A stretch of 29,324 bases of DNA from JOPF133 sp052144935. GTDB taxonomy: Bacteria > Acidobacteriota > Terriglobia > Bryobacterales > Bryobacteraceae. The stretch lies in NCBI GenBank assembly GCA_052144935.1, contig JBKQPR010000046.1, positions 1-29,324 of the forward strand. Direction: 5' to 3'. The notes beneath the pieces are model-generated. The model made no database searches. It was given only the letters and a program-made list of their open reading frames with translations, and was not told where the DNA came from. Both the position numbers and the translations under genes were made by a program. Each line of letters starts with the position of its first letter. Within the stretch, counting starts at the first letter, position 1. Shown here piece by piece: positions 23,443 to 29,324 of this stretch.

Positions 23443-23562
23443 CTATCGAGTATCCTTGTCCACGACTACCTTACCGCCGAGATCCAGATCCGCCAGGACT
23501 TTAAACTTTTCGTCGAACTTATCGTTCATCTCGCGCTGCCACTGAAACGTGAATTTGGCCGG
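23443..23562 (-). pseudogene. Continuation of the SNF2-like helicase remnant, inverted
   Basis: The minus-strand reading PAKFTFQWQREMNDKFDEKF is the segment that follows ILIVC in this helicase family (family pattern PANL-FQWQREL-KFDE-F). After about 23 codons the match fades into VLADLDLGGKVVVDKDTR and TAG at 23443-23445, so the gene was already truncated here. Its 5' neighbour is found at 20540 on the plus strand. Confidence 0.78.
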
Positions 23563-23564
23563 GC

Positions 23565-23660
23565 GTGGTGCCGAATGGTCTTTCGGCCGGATCGCAACCC
23601 GTCGCGGTTGTGATCGGCGGAGTCGCCACTCAGGCTGGGGTAACTGTCGCGATTCAGTAA
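23565..23660 (+). pseudogene. Remnant of the TIGR03437 domain (last half)
   Basis: The plus-strand reading is VVPNGLSAGSQPVAVVIGG, then VATQAGVTVAIQ and TAA at 23658-23660. This is the usual ending of TIGR03437 domains (P-G-L-G-PV-V-GG-S-GVTVAVQ). It begins exactly where the minus-strand helicase fragment ends. Joined to the remnant at 20541, it completes the domain in frame. Confidence 0.8.
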
Positions 23661-23672
23661 GGGTGTGCCGCC

Positions 23673-24704
23673 TCAGTTCAAAAAATACGTCCGGTACAGC
23701 GTATCCCGCTGCTTCGGCACAAACCCCGCGTCGCGGATCATCCGCCGCAGCTCCTCTTCGCTAGCCCTGTGATGCGCGCCGGCAGCCGAGACCACGTTCT
23801 CCTCGATCATGATGCTGCCGACGTCGTTGCCGCCGAAGCGCAGGCCCAACTGGCAGGTCTTCAGTCCCTGGGTCACCCACGACGATTGCACATTCTCGAA
23901 ATTATCCAGGTAGATGCGCGAAATCGCGAGCGTTTGCAGGTATTCCACAGCGGTCGCCTCTTCCTTCACAAAGCGGCCCAGCGAGGTGTTCTCGCGCTGA
24001 AAGGTCCACGGGATGAAGGCCGTGAAGCCGCCGGTCTCCGATTGCAGGTTGCGCACCAGCTCCAGATGGTTCATGCGCTGCTCCAGGGTTTCGCCGCAGC
24101 CGAACATCATGGTCGCGGTGGTGCGCATGCCGAGCTGGTGGGCCGTGCGGTGTACGTCGGTCCACTCATCGGTCGAACACTTCAGGCGGCTGATGCGGTG
24201 CCGCACGGCATCGTCCAGAATCTCCGCGCCGCCGCCGGGGATGGAATCCAGGCCCGAATCGCGCAGCCGCCGGATGGTTTCGCGCAGCGAGAGTCCGCTC
24301 ACCTGCGCGATGTTGGTCACCTCCGGCGCCGACAGGCAGTGCAGGTGGATGGCGAAGCGCTGCTTGATGCCGCGGAAGAGATCTTCGTACCATTCGATCT
24401 TAAGGTCCGGATGCAGGCCGCCCTGCATAAGCACGCCGGTGCCGCCCAGCTCGATGGTCTCCTGGATTTTGGCGTAGATGGTCTCGTTCGGCAGGACGTA
24501 CCCTTCCGCGTGGCCCATGGGGCGGTAGAAGGCGCAGAAGCTGCAGTACTCGGTGCAGAAGTTGGTGTAGTTGATGTTCCGGTCGATGATGTAGGAGACG
24601 ATCCCTTCCGGATGCCATTTACGGCGGATGGCGTCGGCCTCCATGCCGATGCCGATGAGGTCGTCGGATTGGAACAGGTCGAGGGCTTCCTGGCGGCTGA
24701 TCAT
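23673..24704 (-). CDS. mqnC: Cyclic dehypoxanthinyl futalosine synthase (radical SAM)
   Basis: This 343-residue radical SAM enzyme converts dehypoxanthine futalosine to cyclic dehypoxanthine futalosine in the futalosine route to menaquinone. The [4Fe-4S] ligands are C50, C54 and C57 (NYTNFCTEYCSFCAFYR). Other family features are MQGGLHPDLKIEWYEDLF, DSIPGGGAEIL, TTATMMFGCGE and FIPWTFQRENTSLG. ATG 24704 was chosen because the upstream extension lies in the 24740 hairpin. The remaining mqn genes are not in the window, which is common. MqnE is a related enzyme, but the motif set fits MqnC better. Confidence 0.94.
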   Translation of the reverse strand: MISRQEALDLFQSDDLIGIGMEADAIRRKWHPEGIVSYIIDRNINYTNFCTEYCSFCAFYRPMGHAEGYVLPNETIYAKIQETIELGGTGVLMQGGLHPDLKIEWYEDLFRGIKQRFAIHLHCLSAPEVTNIAQVSGLSLRETIRRLRDSGLDSIPGGGAEILDDAVRHRISRLKCSTDEWTDVHRTAHQLGMRTTATMMFGCGETLEQRMNHLELVRNLQSETGGFTAFIPWTFQRENTSLGRFVKEEATAVEYLQTLAISRIYLDNFENVQSSWVTQGLKTCQLGLRFGGNDVGSIMIEENVVSAAGAHHRASEEELRRMIRDAGFVPKQRDTLYRTYFLN

Positions 24705-24739
24705 ATGGATCCCAGCGGGTAATTCCAAGATAGCAAATG

Positions 24740-24813
24740 ACGCGGAGGTGGGGCAGGCGATTCGCCTGCCTTTGTCCTCCCTGGCAGGCGAATCGCCTGC
24801 CCCACCTCCGCGT
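24740..24813. repeat. Perfect 31-bp inverted repeat with a palindrome in each arm
   Basis: Arms 24740-24770 and 24783-24813 are exact reverse complements around a 12-base loop. Each arm contains GGCAGGCGA, one base, TCGCCTGCC, so it can also fold on itself and the whole could form a cruciform or two alternative folds. The outer sequence acgcggaggtgg links it to the CACGGAG repeat family. It lies 35 bases upstream of mqnC. Confidence 0.95.
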
Positions 24814-25034
24814 CTCCGCGTTAAGCGTTTCCGGAATCGTAACCTCATTGCCACGATAGAGGTTTTCGATTGGCCTCAATCGCCGCCCATGGGACATGGG
24901 ATAAGCTGGAGTTGTCAGCGGCGCTTCCACCGATGGCCCCGCGAATCGCAGATCCACGTCCCGGATCGTTATTCACTGGCCCAGTCCGGCCCGATCGCCA
25001 ACTCAATCGATTTCCATACGGAGGATTTTCATCT
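24814..25034. other. Leader region between repeat and TPR gene
   Basis: No gene is seen. The last part carries GGAGG at 25020-25024, ten bases before ATG 25035. Confidence 0.5.
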
Positions 25035-25820
25035 ATGAGAGCCGGGCTGTATTTATGTTTGCTGGCGTCGAGCTGTCTGGCCCAATCGGGGTCTTTGGAA
25101 GGAGAGCTTTCCACGCAGAAACCGGCGGACTTCAGCCATCTGCTGGTGCGCTTGGAAACGTCCGGCCAAGGGAGCGCGGAACACGCTTCCGTGAGCGCCA
25201 ACGGCGATTTCCGCTTCTGCACCTGGCCCAGGGAAGTTATACGCTGGTGGTGGCGGACGAAGCGGCAACGAGATTACCAGGGAAACCGGTCCACATTCTT
25301 CCCGTCAACGTCCAACTCAAGGTGCAGTTGCCCGAAGATCCCGCCGCCGGGCGCCCGGAAGGGTCCGTCTCGATGTCCCAACTGCGCCACAATCCCAACC
25401 CGCGTGCGTGGCGCGCTGAAGGCCCAGAAGTTATCGGAATCCGGGGACTACCGCGGCGCCGCGGCGCAACTGGAAAAGGCCGTCGCGATGGATCCCCAAT
25501 AGGCCGAGGCGTATGGAAATCTGGGCGTGCCATACGTGCGCCTGGGCCCGCCGGCGCGAGCCGCCGCCGAGTTCCAACGGGCCGTCGCTCTCGATCCATC
25601 GAGCGCCATGCAGCAGTCGAACCTGGCGCTGGTGCTGGCCCAACTCGGCCAAACCAGCAAGGCCGTCCAATGGGCCCGCCACGCTCTCCAAATCGATTAC
25701 GTGCTTGGCTGCATCCTGGCCGAGCATGCCAGTAACAGGGCCGAGGCGATTCTCCATCTGGAATTGGCCTCGCGCACTCTGCCCGTGGGCGTGAACGCGC
25801 TCCAGGCGCTCAAACGTTGA
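25035..25820 (+). pseudogene. Exported TPR-repeat protein, broken by two frameshifts and a stop
   Basis: From ATG 25035 a signal peptide (MRAGLYLCLLASSCLAQ) leads into a beta-rich domain. At about 25220 the meaningful frame moves back by one base (LAQGSYTLVVADEAATRLPG, HILPVNVQLKVQLPEDPAAG), as in carboxypeptidase-regulatory-like domains. By about 25400 it returns to the first frame (ALKAQKLSESGDYRGAAAQL, EKAVAMDPQ). A TAG at 25500-25502 interrupts it, after which AEAYGNLGVPYVRLG and AEFQRAVALDPSSAMQQSN continue two TPR units to TGA 25820. Three lesions argue for a decayed gene rather than sequencing error, although both frameshifts could be error. Confidence 0.8.
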
Positions 25821-25880
25821 TCTGCCCGCCGCGTGACTCCGGTCACTTGAAACCGGCCGAATGAGGCGCACACTGGTTGC

Positions 25881-26210
25881 ATGAGCGCCTCGTACACTTT
25901 CTTCCCCGACCTGCTGGCGGAAGCCGTAACGCCCGAAAACGGAATTCTTAGCCGAACGCTTTACAACGACGACCATGTCAAAGTGGTGATTTTCGCGTTC
26001 GCGGCGGGCCAGGAACTCTCCGCCCACACCGCACCCATGGCGGCGGCCCTACATTTCCTGGCGGGAGAAGCCACGGTCACGCTGGGCGAGGATGTCCGGG
26101 AGGTTCAGGCGGGCGCGTTCGTCCACATGCCCCCGCAATTGCCCCATGCTGTGATGGCGCGCACACCGATGATCCTGCTGTTGAGCATGTACAAAGAGGC
26201 GCGCGGGTGA
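25881..26210 (+). CDS. Small cupin-domain protein
   Basis: This 109-residue single cupin has conserved metal-site-like residues H49 (ELSAHTAP), E63 and H89 (QAGAFVHMPPQLPHAVMA), the G-X5-H-X3-4-E and P-G-X5-P-X2-H-X3 style motifs in reduced form. Cupins of this size bind a metal and act as dioxygenases, isomerases or sensors; the substrate is unknown. No clear ribosome site lies upstream of ATG 25881. It converges with the next gene, leaving eight bases between the stops. Confidence 0.82.
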   Translation: MSASYTFFPDLLAEAVTPENGILSRTLYNDDHVKVVIFAFAAGQELSAHTAPMAAALHFLAGEATVTLGEDVREVQAGAFVHMPPQLPHAVMARTPMILLLSMYKEARG

Positions 26211-26218
26211 GGACCGCT

Positions 26219-26602
26219 TCAGGCGCCCACGGCGGCCAGTTGCCGGTCCATCGCCTGCACAAAGACATACAGCGTAAAGAGCGGCTTGAGTTCTCCCTTG
26301 CCCCAGCGGTTGACCGCCCATTTCGTCCGTAAGTGTTTCACATCCGGATGTTTGGAAAGATCCACCAGGAGCTGGTAGGTGCCGCAATAAAACTTCTGCG
26401 GGAAACTGGTTACCGGTTTTGCGCCCCAATCCGACCCGTCGGCCGACCCCCAGATTGAAACGTCGAGGCTTTCCTGTTCGATTATGCGCGTGATGCCAAG
26501 GGTCAGAATCACGATCCCCCCCTGCTGATCGCCAAGGCTGATTTCAGGCCCTGTGCCGGCTTCACGAACGGTTGTTTCGGGCAAAAGAAACTGTGGAAGC
26601 AT
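26219..26602 (-). CDS. Conserved hypothetical protein (acidobacterial type)
   Basis: This 127-residue protein has a beta-rich pattern: IVILTLGITRIIEQESLDV, SIWGSADGSDWGAKPVTSF, PQKFYCGTYQLLVDL, then WAVNRWGKGELKPLFTLYVF. The regular alternation and the phrase SIWGSADGSDW look like a jelly-roll protein describing local deviations. I recall similar unnamed acidobacterial proteins but no function. GGGAAG precedes ATG 26602. It lies 39 bases downstream of the aminotransferase on the same strand, so it is likely cotranscribed. Confidence 0.72.
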   Translation of the reverse strand: MLPQFLLPETTVREAGTGPEISLGDQQGGIVILTLGITRIIEQESLDVSIWGSADGSDWGAKPVTSFPQKFYCGTYQLLVDLSKHPDVKHLRTKWAVNRWGKGELKPLFTLYVFVQAMDRQLAAVGA

Positions 26603-26641
26603 CGGGAACTTCCCGCGACCGGTACCAATAATCGTACGGCT

Positions 26642-27826
26642 CTACAAATTCAGGTCTCTCAATTTGTACCGGGCTTTCTCCAGAGTCTCATATTTTTTGC
26701 AAAAACAAAAGCGCACATATTGCTCACCACCCCCGGAATGTGCGTAAAAGCTCGAACCTGGAACACAAGCAACTCCAAGTTTTTCAATTAGATGACGAAC
26801 TATTTCGAGATCGTTGGCGAATCCCAGCCCGGAGATCCCAGCCATGACATAATATGCTCCCGCGGGCGCCAGCGGCTGCAGACCCGCACTCTCCAGGCTG
26901 GATAAGAGATGGTCCCGCCGATTCTTATATTCGACGGCCAAATTCTTATAGTACTCGTTCGGCAGACCCAGCGCCGTGATCCCCGCCTGTTGCAGAGGAG
27001 TGGCGGCTCCCACAGTGAGAAAGTCGTGGACTTTGCGAATGGAATCGGTTAGATCGGGGGCCGCCAGCACCCATCCCACGCGCCAGCCGGTCACCGCATA
27101 GGTCTTGCTCATGCTGTTCACCAGCACGGCCCGCTCGCGCATCCCGGGCAGCGACAGGATCGGCACATGTTCCACCCCGTCGTAGACAATGTGCTCGTAG
27201 ATCTCGTCCGCAATGGTCAGCGCGTCGAATTCCTGGCACAGCCCGGCAATGAACTGCAACTCGTCCCTGGAAAAGACCTTCCCGGTGGGATTGTTGGGGG
27301 TGTTAAGAATGATGGCCTTGGTGCGCGGGGTGAAGGCGCGGCGCAGCTCGTCGCGGTCGAAGTTCCAGTGGGGCGCGTGCAGGCGGACGTAGCGCGCTTC
27401 GGCCCCGCAAAGCTGTGTATCGGGGTTGTAGTTCTCGTAAAACGGCTCGAACAGCACCACTTCGTCGCCCGGATTGACCACCGCCAGGAGGGTCGCGATC
27501 ATCCCCTCGGTGGCCCCGCAGCAGACCGTCACCTCGCGTTCCGGGTCGAACTCCAGCCCGTACCAGCGGTGATACTTGGCCACGATGGCGTCGCGCAGCG
27601 GCTTGGCCCCCCAAGTGATGGCGTACTGGTTGATATCGGCCGCGATGGCCTCCGCCGCGGCATCCTTCAAGATTTGGGGCGCGGGAAAGTCCGGAAAGCC
27701 CTGCGCCAGGTTGGTGGCCCCATGGACCAGGGCCAGCCGGGTCATCTCGCGGATCACCGATTCGGTGAAATTCAGCGTGCGGCGGCTGCGAAACCGCGTG
27801 CGCGCGGCGTTGAGCGAAGGCGACAT
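26642..27826 (-). CDS. Class I/II PLP aminotransferase (YbdL/kynurenine-aminotransferase-like)
   Basis: This 394-residue fold-type I aminotransferase has the PLP lysine K241 in NSMSKTYAVTGWRVGW, D207 and Y210 in TIADEIYEH, and the NTPNNPTGKVFS loop. The first half has NLAQGFPDFPAP and INQYAITWGAKPLRDAI, as in methionine aminotransferase YbdL and KAT I-type enzymes. The substrate is probably methionine, phenylalanine or a similar amino acid, but is not fixed by the sequence. ATG 27826 is the start and no strong ribosome site is seen. The next gene diverges from it 70 bases away. Confidence 0.92.
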   Translation of the reverse strand: MSPSLNAARTRFRSRRTLNFTESVIREMTRLALVHGATNLAQGFPDFPAPQILKDAAAEAIAADINQYAITWGAKPLRDAIVAKYHRWYGLEFDPEREVTVCCGATEGMIATLLAVVNPGDEVVLFEPFYENYNPDTQLCGAEARYVRLHAPHWNFDRDELRRAFTPRTKAIILNTPNNPTGKVFSRDELQFIAGLCQEFDALTIADEIYEHIVYDGVEHVPILSLPGMRERAVLVNSMSKTYAVTGWRVGWVLAAPDLTDSIRKVHDFLTVGAATPLQQAGITALGLPNEYYKNLAVEYKNRRDHLLSSLESAGLQPLAPAGAYYVMAGISGLGFANDLEIVRHLIEKLGVACVPGSSFYAHSGGGEQYVRFCFCKKYETLEKARYKLRDLNL

Positions 27827-27896
27827 TTTTCGAGGTTACCACCTTCGCCAGGCGAAACAATTCCGCGCGCGCGGGAGTCTTATAGGCAGCAAACGG

Positions 27897-28583
27897 ATGG
27901 GTCTCTGGTCCGCAGTCCGTCGAGGGATGCCTCTGGCGCTCGCCGCCGCGGGGGTCTACGTGGGCTGGACCTTCATGGCCCGCGACCAGGCCGATGAGCG
28001 TTGGAAGCAACGGGTTCCAACTTCGGCCGCCGATGGCCGGGAGCCCGATTTCCAGCGTGCCTACGGCGGGTCGAGCTTGAAAATCCTGCAATTCTATGCG
28101 CGCGATGGCGTCCTTGTGGAAGGCCAGCGGACGGTCATCTGTTACGGCGTGCTGAACGCACGCGCGGTGCGCATGGACCCGCCGATCGCGGTCCTCACTC
28201 CTTCCCTGAGCCGCTGCATCGAAGCCGCTCCGGAGCGCGACACGCGTTACACGCTCACCGCCGAAAGCGCCGGCGGCCTGGCCCTCTCTTCGTCGTTCGA
28301 GATCCAGGTCAAGCCCGATCCCGCGGATCTCCCGCGCATTACCTATTTCCGCGCCGGGAAGCCGCGCTTCGAAGACGGACGGCATATCTTCCGGCTGGAA
28401 TTCGGCCAGGAGAACGGGCAATTGGTGGAGATCGACCCGCCCGTCTTCCCTGCCCTGCACGGCTCCCCGCTCGGGCAATTTTACGTAGCACCCCGCCAGA
28501 CCACCACCTACGTCCTGACCGTCACGGGTAAGCGAGGCCGCCAGGCGAAGAGGGCGTTGACCGTCGAAGTCCCTCCCGCCTGA
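27897..28583 (+). CDS. Membrane-anchored protein with Ig-like domains
   Basis: This 228-residue protein has an N-terminal membrane anchor (about residues 11-27, MPLALAAAGVYVGWTFM) and two beta-sandwich segments: LKILQFYARDGVLVEGQRTV, ICYGVLNARAVRMDPPIAVL, then RYTLTAESAGGLALSSSFEI, and PRITYFRAGKPRFEDGRHIF. The phrase ICYGVLNARAVR, with the ensuing RYTLTAE, is a recurring pattern in acidobacterial Ig-like domain proteins. The ATG at 27897 has no obvious ribosome site, so the start is tentative. It diverges from the aminotransferase. Role unknown, probably envelope. Confidence 0.72.
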   Translation: MGLWSAVRRGMPLALAAAGVYVGWTFMARDQADERWKQRVPTSAADGREPDFQRAYGGSSLKILQFYARDGVLVEGQRTVICYGVLNARAVRMDPPIAVLTPSLSRCIEAAPERDTRYTLTAESAGGLALSSSFEIQVKPDPADLPRITYFRAGKPRFEDGRHIFRLEFGQENGQLVEIDPPVFPALHGSPLGQFYVAPRQTTTYVLTVTGKRGRQAKRALTVEVPPA

Positions 28584-28713
28584 GCGGGCACCGCGGACGC
28601 TGGATGGCAGACGGGATCAGAGGGCAATGTCACTTACTTTGCGTCCCAGTCACCACTCTGCACAAATCGTATTACAGCACCTCCATTTCTTCTCTGCCTG
28701 AGAAGATTTCTGT

Positions 28714-28832
28714 TCAAGCGGCAGGGGCCATGAGCTGGCGGATGGTGGCGCGATGGGCAGAGAGGATGGCCTTGAGAATCAGACGGCCATTCTCGCTGAT
28801 CATGTACCGATGGGTGTGGGGCAACTTATGAA
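28714..28832 (-). pseudogene. 3' remnant of a winged-helix (wHTH) repeated-gene family
   Basis: The minus-strand reading is HKLPHTHRYMISENGRLILK, then AILSAHRATIRQLMAPAA and TGA at 28714-28716. The HTHRY…GR motif followed by an Ala/Leu helix resembles the C-terminus of a repeated acidobacterial gene family with a MarR-like winged helix. Upstream codons are missing, so only the tail remains. The family is remembered, not confirmed by search. Confidence 0.45.
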
Positions 28833-29016
28833 TTGGGGGAACCGCTGTAGGCGCAGGCGCCGGGGAACGCTAGGAGCTGTGGCTGGCCGTGTTCCGCCCA
28901 TTTTGACCCGGCCATTCGACACACGCCAAACCCGCGATTGGCACGGGTTCCGTGAGTGAGTCATACTCTACCCCTTCTGAGACGGATCTTTGCGGTGCTC
29001 TGCCCATTCTGAGGCG
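28833..29016. other. Region without a supported gene
   Basis: About 180 bases show no gene. The piece at about 28880-28925 (ttccgcccattttgacccgg) looks like the type of sequence seen at IS ends, but no second end was found. Confidence 0.35.
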
Positions 29017-29181
29017 TCATATGTCGGTGCCCGGCTCCTTCTCGGTTTCAACTCGGTTAGGCAGGCCATAGACGTAGCGATTCGAGAGCCTCGCGAACAA
29101 TCGCATTTGGGCGGTAGCCCCCTGGCCTGAGCCACGGCAAGAAGACGGGCTTCCCGCGGTTCCAGGCAGCGTGATGGTCAC
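29017..29181 (-). CDS. Possible small protein, doubtful
   Basis: A 54-codon frame from GTG 29181 is preceded by a full AAGGAGG site (29187-29193) with suitable spacing, but the product (VTITLPGTAGSPSSCRGSGQ, ending VETEKEPGTDI) has no domain and low complexity. The start VTITLP resembles the opening of ribbon-helix-helix antitoxins, so it may be a decayed antitoxin start that lost its gene. An in-frame ATG at 29199 is another start. The remainder of the window to 29324 shows nothing else. Confidence 0.25.
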   Translation of the reverse strand: MTITLPGTAGSPSSCRGSGQGATAQMRLFARLSNRYVYGLPNRVETEKEPGTDI

Positions 29182-29324
29182 GGCGGCCTCCTTCGTCATT
29201 ACTTGGATCCGGCGTGAAAACGCGGTTTCACGGCTGAAGGGGCTTCAATCTGGCAGCCCTGGCGAGTATCGTTTCGGCGAGGCTTTCTATCATCGGTGAA
29301 GGTCGGAGTCTGAGCACCGGACGA

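Larger units (their letters stand above)
20541..23564. other. Inverted chromosomal segment (3,024 bp)
   Basis: Both ends of this block cut a gene, and each missing half lies at the other end on the opposite strand. Reversing the block joins …RILIVC to PAKFTFQWQ… (helicase) and …GVIQVNL to VVPNGLSAG… (TIGR03437), each in frame. At the helicase join the dinucleotide GC occurs on both sides (20539-20540 and 23563-23564), so it was duplicated or shared in the event. The block carries tetR, a GT-C membrane protein gene and a hairpin repeat. No long inverted repeat flanks it. Confidence 0.82.

Noticed and set aside
28880..28960. IS21-like terminal repeat
   Set aside because: Only one candidate end is seen and no transposase follows, so it is not called as a mobile element.
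1..29324. CRISPR array, tRNA or rRNA genes
   Set aside because: No regularly spaced repeats, no cloverleaf-like segment with the GTTCGA/TTC pattern in context, and no rRNA-like stretch were seen on either strand.

Overview
The window looks like a piece of a GC-rich acidobacterial chromosome, probably from the Bryobacterales/Solibacter side. That placement is inferred from the style of the genes: many conserved unnamed acidobacterial proteins, a TIGR03437 C-terminal module, TPR and Ig-like envelope proteins, an M14 peptidase with the class-specific long C-terminal region, MqnC (futalosine menaquinone route), toxin-antitoxin pairs, and many gene scars. No rRNA, tRNA, CRISPR array or complete insertion sequence was found.

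Layout. 1-3060: a transposase tail at the window edge, a frameshifted small zinc metalloprotease, a brnT-brnA toxin-antitoxin pair, thymidine kinase, and a second pair made of a ribbon-helix-helix antitoxin and a PIN toxin. 3080-9190: metabolism and envelope genes (DinB-like protein, patatin-like hydrolase, a zinc-ribbon protein with a Lys/Ala tail, a seven-bladed lactonase, a K+ channel with RCK domains, an FxLYD-like membrane protein), with a large hairpin repeat between lactonase and channel. 9190-13720: an M48 metalloprotease diverges from a class-V aminotransferase that is translationally coupled to an M14 carboxypeptidase. 13720-17690: a redoxin and a small coiled-coil protein, two gene remnants, a response regulator with a PP2C phosphatase output, and an ORF6N protein. 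17990-20100: rplS-rnhB-small membrane protein, then a secreted glycine-zipper protein. 20230-23660: a rearranged scar around tetR and a GT-C membrane protein. 23670-28580: mqnC, a broken TPR gene, a cupin, a conserved hypothetical gene, a class-I aminotransferase and an Ig-like protein. 28580-29324: mostly remnants.

The most striking observation is at 20541-23564. A SNF2-type helicase remnant and a TIGR03437 remnant are each cut in two, and the matching halves lie at opposite ends of a 3,024-bp block. Flipping the block restores both reading frames (…RILIVC|PAKFTFQWQ… and …GVIQVNL|VVPNGLSAG…), with only an extra GC dinucleotide at one join. This is direct sequence evidence for an inversion of the segment carrying tetR and the GT-C gene.

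Other points worth attention are a 31-bp near-perfect AT-rich palindrome inside the ORF6N coding sequence, a canonical A_AAA_AAC slippery heptamer at the frame change of the metalloprotease, a dispersed family of hairpin repeats built on the CACGGAGACACGGAG theme, two divergent promoters centred on TAnnnTA, and three genes whose -10 box sits so close to the start codon that they may be leaderless. Functions were assigned by motif recognition only. No database search was run.
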